A stretch of 64,000 nt of DNA, taken from assembly GCA_024349765.1 (NCBI GenBank), contig AP026074.1:868001-932000 (forward strand), written 5' to 3'. The position numbers and the translations under genes were made by a program. Source of the DNA: Streptomyces nigrescens (GTDB taxonomy: Bacteria > Actinomycetota > Actinomycetes > Streptomycetales > Streptomycetaceae). Each line of letters opens with the position of its first letter. The first letter of the stretch is position 1. Positions 47,545-55,804 of the stretch are shown here, in pieces. Below the pieces are notes generated by a model, which was given only the letters and a program-made list of their open reading frames with translations, ran no database searches and was not told where the DNA came from.

Positions 47545-48035
47545 CCCCCGACCCCCGCACGAAGACCCTCGGCGAGATCACCACGCGCCACCTGTTCGAC
47601 CTCGTCATCGACCTGAGCCCCCGACTGGACTTCGGCACCGGCCCGCTCGGCCGCAGAACGCTCTTCGGCGACACGGGAGGCACCTTCCACGGACCGCGCC
47701 TGCACGGCGACGTGCTCCCGATCGGCGGCGACTGGGCGCTGTTCCGCCCCGACGGGACGATGTCGCTGGACGTGCGCCTCACCCTGCGTACCCACGACGG
47801 CGCCCTGGTGTACATGACCTACGGCGGCCGCTGGGTCACCCCGCCCGAATTGCGGGCCGACATCGCCGATCCGGCCAAGAGGTACGACATCGACCCGGCC
47901 CGGTACTACTTCCGCACCAACCCGCTTTTCGAGACCGGATCGCAGGAGTACGCATGGCTGAACGACATCGTCTGCGTCGGAGCGGGCTACCTCATCGAAG
48001 GCGGGATCGCCTACAAGGTCGCCCAGGTCGAATGA
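47541..48035 (+). CDS. DUF3237-family protein
   Basis: 164 residues. The beta-rich DUF3237 pattern is clear: DLVIDLSPRLDFGTGPLGRRTLFGDTGGTFHGPRLHGDVLPIGGDWALFRPDGTMSLDVRLTLRTHDGALVYMTYGGRW, then YYFRTNPLFETGSQEYAWLNDIVCVGAGYLIEGGIAYKVAQV. Members form a small barrel; enzymatic function is unknown in general. It appears intact, while its operon partner (SnoaL-like) and regulator (TetR) are broken. Confidence 0.85.
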   Translation: MTPDPRTKTLGEITTRHLFDLVIDLSPRLDFGTGPLGRRTLFGDTGGTFHGPRLHGDVLPIGGDWALFRPDGTMSLDVRLTLRTHDGALVYMTYGGRWVTPPELRADIADPAKRYDIDPARYYFRTNPLFETGSQEYAWLNDIVCVGAGYLIEGGIAYKVAQVE

Positions 48036-48390
48036 GCGCCGAAGGCCGAAGGATTGTCAGGACGATCCGCTTCGGTGATCGATAGGACCGGCGGGCGGGA
48101 GGGAACCCGATGCTGCAGGTGCTGATGTCGGTTCTTGCGATGGCGGGATCCGCCAAGGGAGAAGTGCCCATGCCGTCTTCGAACGTAGCCGGCGTCCAGG
48201 TGCACGGTGATGTCGTCCGGCGGGGGCCCAAGCTCACCCAGCAGGTCCAGGGTCGGGGCCAGCAGCGGGGAGTCGTGTGGGCCGGATCGAACTCCGGCCG
48301 CGGCGGCAACAGGGCGGCGCACTGGTCCCACAACGGTTCGGTCAGCCACGATGGCAGCGCAGGCACAGATCTCCTTGGTGATCACGAGCG
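48011..48390 (-). pseudogene. transposase relic, N-terminal and central fragments
   Basis: Frames on the minus strand give LPSWLTEPLWDQCAALLPPRPEFDPAH (N-terminus of an IS5-like transposase), then after an internal deletion HDSPLLAPTLDLLGELGPPPDDITVHLDAGY with the second catalytic Asp. The matching C-terminal tail of this type is at 46430-46510, on the other side of the TetR/SnoaL/DUF3237 module. Confidence 0.7.
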
Positions 48391-48562
48391 TCGCAACTCC
48401 ATGATCACGGAACCTGTGCCTGCCTCATCTGCCACCCCGCCTACCGCCTATCCGCGCGACTTCTTGGTGAGTTGAGGGTGAGGCGTCGGATCCGAGCTGG
48501 GGCTCGTGGCCGCGTGGCCGAGGACGCACCGGCGTGTGACCGGTGCGGGGGAGAGGTGGGCA

Positions 48563-48946
48563 GTGCGCGGGACGAAGCGCCGGCTGTACGGGTCGACAGC
48601 CAAGACGCGGCAGATGGTCCTCGCCGCACTGGGTGTGGTGAAGGTGGCGACCGCCGAGCAGATCCGGCAGCTGATGTGTCCGGGCACGGCCAGTGCGCAG
48701 ACCATCCGCAAAGGCTCCCTCGACCTGGGCCGTGACGGCCTGGAGTCGTTCGGCCCGGCCAGCCGCACCAACGCCGCGGGCAATCTGGTCACCGAGAAGC
48801 TGTGGAACCTGACCGGCCCCGGGCTGGAGCCGCGGCCGCGGTGCTGGATAGGCCGGTGCGGGAGGTGGGCGGCACTGCGCGCGGCGCCGCGCGCTCGCGG
48901 ACCCGCGACGTGCCGAACCGCGCCTCGCGCCACTCGCTGGGTTTGA
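48563..48946 (+). pseudogene. replication-relaxation-family protein, N-terminal fragment
   Basis: From GTG 48563 (GAGAGG upstream): RGTKRRLYGSTAKTRQMVLAALGVVKVATAEQIRQLMCPGTASAQTIRKGSLDLGRDGLESFGPASRTNAAGNLVTEKLWNLTGPGLE, then in a shifted frame AAAAVLDRPVREVGGTARGAARS. This winged-helix start is that of actinobacterial plasmid replication-relaxation proteins. The frame change near 48835 and the loss of everything after ARS show a truncated gene. Confidence 0.65.
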
Positions 48947-48965
48947 TCCAGCCCAGGCGCCGCAT

Positions 48966-49760
48966 GTGGTCGAAATCGCTTTTACCGAACGTGACAGCAT
49001 CCGTATCGGTGCTTACCTGGAGCGATGCATTGCGTGTGTGCGCCCGCGCCATAGGGAGCGGAAGCCCTGTGCATACCCAGTCGAAGACGTTGGGTATGCG
49101 CTTCTGGTAGGCGAGCCGGGCCTGGACGAGCAGATCGTGGACGCCGCGCTCGCCACGTGCTACGTGGACGTCAGCGAGCCGAAGACGCTGCGCGGCCGGA
49201 TGCCCGCCTACCGCCTCTACACCGCCCGCTGGTCGCCGGCCGACCTCGAACCCGACTGCCGCCCGCCCACTGCCGCACCCGGCCTGGAGCCGGGGGAGTG
49301 GGAGATCCCCCGCGTCCCGTTGCAGTACGAGCGGGCCGTCCTCGCCGGCGCGGCGGTCCACGAGAAGCTGCGCACCACCGTCGCCGCGCGGGGCCGAGCC
49401 TACGACGTCGTCGCGCACCGGCAGGCGGCGATGCCCGAGCAACTGCTTGTGCCCGCGGCTGCCGAATCCGAGCACGGTGACCAGGAGCCGGAGACCGACC
49501 CCCGGGAGGCGGTCGACCTGACGGCGCTGCGGGTCTTGAGGGAATTCCGTACGGACGTGGAGGCCCTCGATCTCACGGCCGAGCGGCTGCGCCTCCTCCA
49601 GGACGTGTTCACCAGGGCGGCCCACGACTCCCGCGCCCGCGCGGACCGCTACGCCGAACACGACGATGCCGAGAGGCCGCCCCCGGTGCGCCAGGACGAC
49701 CAGCAGGCGCACCGACCGCAGCAGCCCGGAGCGCACCGTGGTCGGGAGTCCGGCCACTGA
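48966..49760 (+). CDS. unknown protein (plasmid-type), start uncertain
   Basis: From about 49.08 kb this plus-strand frame has a very high third-position GC content and reads YALLVGEPGLDEQIVDAALATCYVDVSEPKTLRGRMPAYRLYTARW, YERAVLAGAAVHEKLRTTVAARGRAYDVVAHRQAAMPEQLL, then DLTALRVLREFRTDVEALDLTAERLRLLQDVFTRAAHDSRARADRYAEH, a helical C-terminus. No family recognised. The first 40 codons (48966-49080) are poor and the minus strand there has a competing frame (FDWVCTGLPLPMARA, DAVTFGKSDFDHMRRLGWIKPSEWREARFGTSRVRE) that also looks coding, so a junction of two genes probably lies near 49.1 kb. Confidence 0.45.
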   Translation: MVEIAFTERDSIRIGAYLERCIACVRPRHRERKPCAYPVEDVGYALLVGEPGLDEQIVDAALATCYVDVSEPKTLRGRMPAYRLYTARWSPADLEPDCRPPTAAPGLEPGEWEIPRVPLQYERAVLAGAAVHEKLRTTVAARGRAYDVVAHRQAAMPEQLLVPAAAESEHGDQEPETDPREAVDLTALRVLREFRTDVEALDLTAERLRLLQDVFTRAAHDSRARADRYAEHDDAERPPPVRQDDQQAHRPQQPGAHRGRESGH

Positions 49761-49856
49761 GTGCACCCGATCCTGTTCCAATGACCGGATGCGCACCAGT
49801 CCGCGGGCGTGCGCGGGCCGTGTCCTGTGCCAGCGGAGAGGAACCCGCTTACGCTC

Positions 49857-49887
49857 GAGCTCCGCACCTGGTGCAGGTGCGGAGCTC
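49857..49887 (-). terminator. strong hairpin after the SGNH hydrolase gene
   Basis: Perfect 14-base stem GAGCTCCGCACCTG / CAGGTGCGGAGCTC with a 3-base loop, 8 bases beyond the stop of the minus-strand SGNH hydrolase gene. It probably also serves the plus-strand gene ending at 49760. Confidence 0.75.
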
Positions 49888-49894
49888 CGGTCGC

Positions 49895-51046
49895 TCAGCG
49901 GAAGGGGCCGTCGTCGGCGAAGGCGTGGGCGGCGAAGCGTTTGCCCATCCGGCGGTATGCGGCGGCGGTGGGGTGCAGGCCGTCGGCAAGGTCATCCACC
50001 TCGTCCGGGCCGAGCAGCTCGCGTCCGTCAAGATAGTGCAGGTGGGAATCGCGTGCTCGCCGGGCCGCCACGATTCGGGCCAGTTCATCACGCACCACCT
50101 TCAGCGACAACGACCCACAGGCCACATCGGCCGGGTCGCCCAGGGCTGTGATTTTCCCGTCCGGACCCATCGCGGTCGGGCCGGGAGTCGCGTCGAGTGC
50201 CGGACAGCTCACCGGGGACATCAGCAGCAGCGGCGTGTCTGGGTGACCGTCCCGGATCGTGTCCAGGAATCCGTGCACCGCTGGACCGAACGTCCGCAGT
50301 CGGAAGGCAGCCAGGCCCACGATGTTGATGCCTACCTTGAGGCTGATCAGGTCGGCGGGCATGTCGCGGATCGTCCGGGCGACATAGGGGTCCAGCATGT
50401 CGTTGCCCGCCTGACTGAGATTGATCACCTCCACTCCCCCGAGCGAAGCCGCCACCACCGGCCAGGTGCCGGTCGGGCCGTCGGCTTCGAGGCAGTGGCT
50501 GATGGAACTGCCGTGGTGCACCCAGCGGCGCCGACCGTCCGGCAGCGGTGCCAGCACCTCGCCGTCAGCACGTAGTGCCACCAGTTCCGTGGGGGTCTGC
50601 TGCGGCAGCCACAGCTCGACGTTCTTCATGCCACTCGGCAGCCCGGCGAACCGTACGGTCCCCGGCTCCCCCGGGACCAGCCGCTGCGCGGTCCCGGGAC
50701 CCGCCATCCGTACCACGTTGCCAATCGGTGCTTGCTGGCGCTCGGCGAGGGCGCCGTCCACCAGCAGTTCCAGCATCCCGGTCGGGCGAGGTTGGGGGTC
50801 GTCGTCGAGCTGCCCTGTGGAGGTGAGTACCTCGAACTCCAACTCACGCGCATCGGTGCGGAACACCAGCCGCACCCCCGAAGGCATCACCGTCACCCCG
50901 TAGACCGACGGGTCCTGGTACTGCTCCTTGGTCCATGCGGGCAACCGGCGAGGCATCACCCCTGCCTGCGTCCTCTCCAAGTCCAGCGCACCCCGTAACT
51001 CCACCGGCCCGCCCGCCAGCGGAAATGCCCGCATCGCCACCGTCAC
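49895..51046 (-). CDS. SGNH/GDSL-family hydrolase (two-domain)
   Basis: 383 residues. An N-terminal beta-rich region of about 170 residues (MLELLVDGALAERQQAP, VELWLPQQTPTELVALRADGEV) precedes the SGNH domain: block I HHGSSISH with the likely nucleophile among Ser180/Ser181, block II Gly near SLGGVEVINLSQAG, block III GND at 214-216, and block V Asp355-x-x-His358 (DGLHPT). Such two-domain SGNH proteins in Streptomyces act as esterases or deacetylases on carbohydrate or lipid esters. No signal peptide is visible, so a cytoplasmic location is likely. Confidence 0.82.
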   Translation of the reverse strand: MTVAMRAFPLAGGPVELRGALDLERTQAGVMPRRLPAWTKEQYQDPSVYGVTVMPSGVRLVFRTDARELEFEVLTSTGQLDDDPQPRPTGMLELLVDGALAERQQAPIGNVVRMAGPGTAQRLVPGEPGTVRFAGLPSGMKNVELWLPQQTPTELVALRADGEVLAPLPDGRRRWVHHGSSISHCLEADGPTGTWPVVAASLGGVEVINLSQAGNDMLDPYVARTIRDMPADLISLKVGINIVGLAAFRLRTFGPAVHGFLDTIRDGHPDTPLLLMSPVSCPALDATPGPTAMGPDGKITALGDPADVACGSLSLKVVRDELARIVAARRARDSHLHYLDGRELLGPDEVDDLADGLHPTAAAYRRMGKRFAAHAFADDGPFR

Positions 51047-51131
51047 TGCTCCCCAACGCTCTCAGGCGCGGATGCGTGTACGCACCCGCGAGTTCGCCCA
51101 TCCGCCACCCTGACACAAAAGCACTTCTCGC

Positions 51132-51421
51132 CACTCAAACTTCGTTGGCACGAGCGGGCTTGCTCGCCAACCTCCCCAAGTCGGCCGGTGCGCAGATGCG
51201 GTACCTGGTCAAGCAACACAAAGGCTCCAACAAAACCGTCGCCCAGCTGCTCGGCATCTCCCAGCGCACCAGACGCCCAGGCCGCCGGTGCCCCCGAGCA
51301 GCAGTTGCGCAACATCGCCGCCGAAGGTCTACAGGAGATCTACTTCAAGGACCGCGGCCGCCGCGCCGATGGCCTGCTGGTGGAGTTCACCGACATCGAC
51401 TATGTGGAGCTGGACTTCTGA
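51132..51421 (+). pseudogene. telomere terminal protein (Tpg-like) remnant
   Basis: LANLPKSAGAQMRYLVKQHKGSNKTVAQLLGISQRT is the N-terminal DNA-recognition part of Streptomyces terminal proteins (Tpg), which cap the 5' ends of linear chromosomes and plasmids. After an internal deletion and frame change the normal C-terminus follows: EQQLRNIAAEGLQEIYFKDRGRRADGLLVEFTDIDYVELDF, stop at 51419-51421. About half of the usual 185 residues, including most of the central region, are missing. No tap-like gene is adjacent, but a helicase relic is. Confidence 0.75.
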
Positions 51422-51600
51422 CCCGACCGCAACCGGGCCACATGCCCGCATGCCCCATGAGCCGAAGCACGATAGTTGTCACATAGGCAGGCTGGTTGTC
51501 ACCGACGGTGTTGTGGGTGGTTGAGCCTGAGCGCGACAGGTGCGTGTCGGGTTCAGTGGTCGCTCGCCGCTGGGGCGCGGTGCCCGCCGGCGCGAACGCA

Positions 51601-51633
51601 TCTGCCCCGGGGCCGTGGTAGCCCCGGGGCAGA
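51601..51633 (-). terminator. hairpin after the helicase relic
   Basis: Perfect 13-base stem TCTGCCCCGGGGC / GCCCCGGGGCAGA with a 7-base loop, 18 bases beyond the end of the minus-strand helicase relic. Confidence 0.7.
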
Positions 51634-51650
51634 TCGGGATCGTGGAGTGG

Positions 51651-52560
51651 TCAGCGCTGACCGGCGGCCTGTGCTGGCGCAGGCCTCGCCCACTGGACGC
51701 CCAGCGCTGCGAGGGCGGCGCGCTGCTCGGTGGTGAGATTTTCGCGCCTTGCGCGGGTGTTGGAGATCCACACGCCCAGCTTCACGACTGTCGCCTCCGG
51801 CTCCCCATCGCCCTCGCCGGAGAGGGCGATTTCTTCGCTGTGGCCGCGGGGCACCGGCCGGTCGCCTTCCCGCGCCACCCACTGCGCGAGGGCCGCCAGG
51901 CCGCGCTGGAACGCCTGCTGCGCCTTGCCGGGGCCCCGTGGTCGCACGCTTCGCCGCCGGGGCGGCAGGCGGCGCCTGAAGGGGCTCGACGCCCAACGCG
52001 GACAGTCGCTGCTGCTGCTCTTCCCACAGCTGCGCCCAGGTGCTCGCCTCCCGCTGCCGTGCCAGCCACCGCCCGATGTCGTCGCCATCGAAGAGCACCC
52101 CGGGCTCGATGCCGTCGGCGTCGACCAGATCCGCCAGGACGCGGTAGTGGCGCTGCCAGTCCAGCGGTCAGGGACAGTGCCAGTCCTCATCGATCGCCGC
52201 CAGCTGCTCCGCGCGCACAGCGGCCCGCTCCGCGTCCTTGCCAGACCGCCCTTCCGGCGCAGGTTCGCCAGGTGCTGCCCGATCGGCACCAGCGCCTCGC
52301 CCTCGCCCCACACGGCGTCCTGCCGCGGGGCCAGGTGCCCGGTGGCCTGCCGGTACGAGCGCAGCGCGGCCAGCTTGGTCTCCCACGCCTCCTCGCCCGG
52401 CTCCCACACCATCCCGGCCTCCGGCGCGTCCAGCAGGGTCTTGCGCCGCGGCTCCAGCTCCCCGGCCCGCAGAGCCTTGCGCTGCTGGTGCACCCACCTC
52501 CCCAGGGGAAAGTCCTTCGTCACACCCACCTCGGTCTCCGCGTCGTAGGAGACGGCGTGC
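51651..52560 (-). pseudogene. C-terminal part of a helicase with helicase-associated repeats
   Basis: Minus-strand frames contain repeated helicase-associated modules: FPLGRWVHQQRKALRAGELEPRRKTLLDAPEAGMVWEP, WETKLAALRSYRQATGHLAPRQDAVW, PIGQHLANLRRKGGLG, then WPLDWQRHYRVLADLVDADGIEPGVLFDGDDIGRWLARQREASTWAQLWEEQQQRLSALGVEPL and FQRGLAALAQWVAREGDRPVPRGHSEE ... LGVWISNTRARRENLTTEQRAALAALGVQW. Large DEAD/DEAH helicases with such C-terminal repeats are typical near Streptomyces telomeres (TtrA-like). The helicase core is absent and frames change at least twice. Confidence 0.7.
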
Positions 52561-52609
52561 AGTCCGGTGATCTCGTTCTGCGCCCGCCAGCGCGGCTCGG
52601 ACGAACGCG

Positions 52610-53102
52610 ACGGCTACACCGACTACACCGACGCCGTGCCGATCCTGGTCACCACCCTGGACCGGCTGCGCGAGCACGGGCCGCTGGGCCCGGTCCGTTC
52701 CGCTTCGGCCACCCCACCTGGCAGACCCTCGCCGACGCCCTGGACGACCCCGACGACGAACGCGCCTTCCGTCAGCGGCAGCGCCGGCGCGACCAGCTCC
52801 GCAAGCAGCAGCGCGAACAGGAGGAGCAGTAGCGCGAGCGCGAGCGCCAGGAAGCGAGGGAGCGGTGGGCCGCGCAGGAGGCCGCCGCTGACGCCGCAAG
52901 GGAGCCCGACCCGGTGTGCCAGGAGTGCGACGGGCCGCTGGAGAGCAGCCCCTTCGAGTACGACCCACGGGAAGAAGAAGCGCCGCCGGCCGACGGAGTG
53001 CACTGCGCGGGGTGCCGTATCCAGCTGGCCGAGCCCACAGGCCGCTTCGGTCGGGTGCTCCGCAGCCTGGTGAACGGCGACCAGTACTACCCCCGCCGGT
53101 AG
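52610..53102 (+). pseudogene. zinc-ribbon protein with a frameshift and an internal TAG
   Basis: Pieces in order: RDGYTDYTDAVPILVTTLDRLREHGPLG, then in another frame FGHPTWQTLADALDDPDDERAFRQRQRRRDQLRKQQREQEEQ, TAG at 52830-52832, then in the same frame RERERQEARERWAAQEAAADAAREPDPVCQECDGPLES ... GVHCAGCRIQLAEPTGRFGRVLRSLVNGDQYYPRR. A coiled-coil leads into a C-terminal CxxC...CxxC zinc ribbon. The TAG replaces a likely CAG in a Glu/Gln-rich stretch. Family unknown; composition suggests a plasmid gene. A protein from the GTG at 52914 could still be made. Confidence 0.5.
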
Positions 53103-53169
53103 CGGCCCGCCCAGGGGAGGGTGGGCCGGACACCAAGATGCTTACCCGGCCTGTGACCGGCGGGGTAAG
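53103..53169. terminator. two back-to-back hairpins between convergent genes
   Basis: Stem 1 is CGGCCCGCCC (53103-53112) with GGGTGGGCCG (53119-53128), directly after the plus-strand zinc-ribbon stop. Stem 2 is GCTTACCC ... GGGTAAGC (53139-53169) with inner GGCC/GGC pairing, 14 bases beyond the minus-strand stop at 53183. They form a bidirectional terminator region. Confidence 0.65.
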
Positions 53170-53182
53170 CGGCAGCCGACGG

Positions 53183-53386
53183 CTACGTGGTGGCCGATGC
53201 CTTGGTCCGCCCGGCTTCGACCTTGGCGCGGCACGTGGTGTACAGCGGGTTGCCGCCGTGGCCGTACCGGTGGCAGGGCTGCTGGCAGGACGCGCAGCGC
53301 CCGACCTCCTTGGGCGGGCAGGACAACGTCACGGTGGTGGACGTGGGGGCAGGTGTGGTCACGGCGGAACCATTCTTCTCAGCCAC
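53183..53386 (-). CDS. small Cys-containing protein
   Basis: 67 residues from GTG 53386 (AEKNGSAVTTPAPTSTTVTLSCPPKEVGRCASCQQPCHRYGHGGNPLYTTCRAKVEAGR). Five Cys in the pattern C..C-x2-C-x3-C-x14-C and a His suggest one zinc-binding site. It resembles small proteins of Streptomyces plasmids but no family was recognised. The 3' end is marked by a strong hairpin. Confidence 0.6.
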   Translation of the reverse strand: MAEKNGSAVTTPAPTSTTVTLSCPPKEVGRCASCQQPCHRYGHGGNPLYTTCRAKVEAGRTKASATT

Positions 53387-53427
53387 ATAATCCACCCGCT
53401 GCGGCCCGCATTCCCGCACCCGCGGGC

Positions 53428-53790
53428 TCAGTCGATCTGAAGCTCGCGATCCGGGCGGCACAGCGCACACGCCTCCACATCGGCGGTAAGCGCCTCGATG
53501 GCGGCGCGGCGGGTGATCGGCCGCACGCGAGGCTGCCCTACGGTGCACTGGCCGTGGTGAACAGCCACCGGGCGCGGGTCGGCGCTGACGTTCCTCTGCA
53601 TCGTCCAGGCTGGCGCCGGCATAGAACGAGCAGCGGCTTGGCGGGCGGCTTCTCGCTCGCGTTGCTCGCCCTCGGCGATATGGCGGTGCACACGCTCCAG
53701 ATCCAGCTGGAGGTAGGTCGCGATCACCCTCAGCCGAGGGAGGTCGGCAGGAAGAGGAGGATGTTCATGGCGCTGCGGTGTGCAGCTCAC
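53428..53790 (-). CDS. DUF6233-like protein
   Basis: 120 residues. The layout matches the small DUF6233-type proteins of Streptomyces accessory regions: DLPRLRVIATYLQLDLERVHRHIAEGEQREREAARQA helix, a basic linker, VAVHHGQCTVGQPRVRPITRRAAIEAL and the terminal ACALCRPDRELQ with a CxxC. Function unknown. The start near 53790 is tentative. Confidence 0.65.
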   Translation of the reverse strand: MSCTPQRHEHPPLPADLPRLRVIATYLQLDLERVHRHIAEGEQREREAARQAAARSMPAPAWTMQRNVSADPRPVAVHHGQCTVGQPRVRPITRRAAIEALTADVEACALCRPDRELQID

Positions 53791-54166
53791 GGCGGGGTGA
53801 CCGATGCTCTGCGCTGTGATGGCCGTGTCCTACGCGCAGCGAAAAGACCCTGCTCACCTGCGGGTATCCGGGACGCAAGCAAGCCGGGTAACCGCTTTGA
53901 GCAGGCAGGTTCGCTGGAGCGGCGTGAGCGGTCACCCTGGCCGACGCGCATCTGTCCGGCCGACGCACGCCCGGTCCGGCCGGCGCATCGGCCACGGCGC
54001 GGGGCCGTCGGCCATTCCCGCACCCTGTGGGGCGCGGACCGCAAGCACCGGCAGCGGCGCCCGTGGCACGTGGAAGCCCGCGACGGGGCCCGGGTGCTGC
54101 GTCTCGGCCTCGTCGCCCCGTGGCCCGAGCACGACGATGCCCCGGCCGCAGCTGGAGGTAGTCCGG
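53791..54166. other. stretch with no assignable gene
   Basis: Frames here are Arg- and Pro-rich on both strands and none looks like a known protein. The plus-strand end LWGADRKHRQRRPWHVEARDGARVLRLGLVAPWPEHDDAP might be the tail of a short gene that precedes the next one directly, but this is weak. Confidence 0.3.
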
Positions 54167-54658
54167 TGACTCACAACCTGACCGTGGGAGCCGAGGGACG
54201 GGTACGCAACGCGGTTCACCCCGGCGCAACCATCGCAGGCATCATGAGCCAGGCCCGAGCCGAAGCCGTCCACGACACCCACACCGCCGAGGACAAAGAA
54301 TTCAACGACCACGTCGACGCAGTGAACAGAGCAGTGAGCAAGGGCATCTTGATAGGCACGGGATCAATCCCGGCAACGTCGCCGGCAACGTTGCGGGCTA
54401 CGGCATCGGAGAAATCCAAGACCAAGTCGTAAAAAGCATCAAACACGACACCACCACGGACGCCCAGCACGACGCCGGCCTGAAGTACAGCGGCGGAATG
54501 CAAGCGGCACAGGACTCGGCCCGCGCAGCCGTCGAACGAGCCGCCCGACACGGACACTTCACCCCGTCAACCCTGACAGACCTCAAAAACGGCGCCGCCG
54601 ACGCCGCGACCGACGGTCACACCGCCGGCGCCCAATGGGAGGACGCACGACATGGCTG
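54167..54658 (+). pseudogene. helical protein upstream of a lipoprotein, one frameshift
   Basis: GTG 54167 starts THNLTVGAEGRVRNAVHPGATIAGIMSQARAEAVHDTHTAEDKEFNDHVDAVNRAVSKGILIG; one base lost near 54355 moves the continuation to INPGNVAGNVAGYGIGEIQDQVVKSIKHDTTTDAQHDAGLKYSGGMQAAQDSARAAVERAARHGHFTPSTLTDLKNGAADAATDGHTAGAQWEDARHG. The second part overlaps the lipoprotein start by 7 bases, so both belonged to one operon. The Gly/Ala-helical composition recalls secreted ESX/WXG-associated or phage-structure-like small proteins, but no family is certain. The break sits in ACGGGATC and may be a sequencing indel. Confidence 0.5.
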
Positions 54659-55236
54659 ACCCGGCCAAGACGGCCTCCACCACCACGAGGTGTCAAAGGG
54701 CAGCGGCGCCCGTCGCCGCCGTGTCCTCACTGATCCTGCTCGCTTCCGGGTGCGGCGGCCCTCAGGTCAACTACGCCCTCCCGAAGGACCTCTGCGGCAT
54801 CCCCGTCCACCAGGACCTGATCCGCCCCTTCTTCCCACCGGGAGACCGCATCGAGTTCGACGGCGATTCCTTCCTCGAGGGCAAGAAGGCCGAATCCTTC
54901 TGCCAGTACTACGTGGACGGCAACACCGCGCTCGCGGTGGACGCCACACGCAGCTCGCAGAAAGACACAGCACTACAGCTTGCTGCGCGCGTCGCCAAGC
55001 CCGCGCACCTCAAAGTCTGGAAACGCGCCGACGGACACATCGCCGGCTACGGCGGAACCGTCTACGGAACCAGCAGCTGCTCAGGAAGCCCCTCAGACAG
55101 CGACGGCCAGCCAGCACGCACATTCACCTTGCGAGTCTCCGCCAACCATGTCGGCAGCACACAATCAGCGCGCCTCGGCCTGGAGAAAGTCATGAGTGCG
55201 CTGTTGCCCGGGGCAGCTCATGCGAGAGGTTGTTAG
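54652..55236 (+). CDS. secreted lipoprotein
   Basis: 194 residues. The signal peptide (AAPVAAVSSLILLASGC) ends in a lipobox LASGC, so the protein is lipidated and surface-exposed. The mature part contains KDLCGIPVHQDLIRPFFPPGDRIEFD, AESFCQYYVDGNTALAVDATRSS and GTSSCSG, with three more Cys, in the pattern of DUF3558-like lipoproteins. It overlaps the stop of the preceding frame and is probably its operon partner. Function unknown. Confidence 0.75.
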   Translation: MADPAKTASTTTRCQRAAAPVAAVSSLILLASGCGGPQVNYALPKDLCGIPVHQDLIRPFFPPGDRIEFDGDSFLEGKKAESFCQYYVDGNTALAVDATRSSQKDTALQLAARVAKPAHLKVWKRADGHIAGYGGTVYGTSSCSGSPSDSDGQPARTFTLRVSANHVGSTQSARLGLEKVMSALLPGAAHARGC

Positions 55237-55253
55237 GGAGCGGCTGCTCCGTC

Positions 55254-55690
55254 ACCAGGGTCCGTCTTCAAAGTGATCTTGCCCAGAGCAGGATTGAGGC
55301 AGACTGACCGCTGCTTCGTAGGAGGTGGCGGTCTTGTCGTACCGGGTTGCGATGCCGCGAAAGCCCTTGAGCCGGTTGAAGTAGCGTTCGACGGTGTTGC
55401 GGCGGCGGTAGGTCTCGCGGTCACAGCCCGGTGGGCGGTCGCCTCGCCGACCACGGTTGCGGCGGTGCCGGCGTTGGTCGTCCTTCTCGGGATGGTGTGC
55501 GCGATTTTGCGTTTGCGCAGGTAGGCCCGCAAGCCGTGAGAGCCGTAGGCCTTGTCTGCGACGAGGTGGTCAGGCCTGCCGTGTGGTCGGCCATGGCCGG
55601 CGCGGGGTACCCGGATCCGTTCAAGCAGCGGCTCGGCCAGGCGGCTGTCGTGGCGTTGGCCGGCGGTGAGATGACGGCCCTGCGCATCCG
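55254..55690 (-). pseudogene. IS5-family relic of the same type as the 3.99-4.91 kb element
   Basis: The terminal sequence AGGGTCCGTCTTCAAA and the following GATCTTGCCCAGA match the end of the first IS. Minus-strand frames give MRAYLRKRKIAH and related C-terminal transposase words with frame changes. The other end of the element is missing; the similarity fades near 55.69 kb. The N-terminal transposase half is absent. Confidence 0.75.
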
Positions 55691-55804
55691 GCGCAGTTCG
55701 CGACTCGCCGGTGTCGCTTCAACCCGTGGGTGGAGGCGCTTGTCAACCCGGCGCTCAACCCGGGGGCTGGCGATTGGCGGCTGCGGTCGAAGCAGTCTGG
55801 GGCC

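Noticed and set aside
51540-52832. 430-residue plus-strand frame across the helicase relic
   Set aside because: Most of it is antisense to helicase-associated repeats; only the last 40 residues belong to the plus-strand zinc-ribbon relic.
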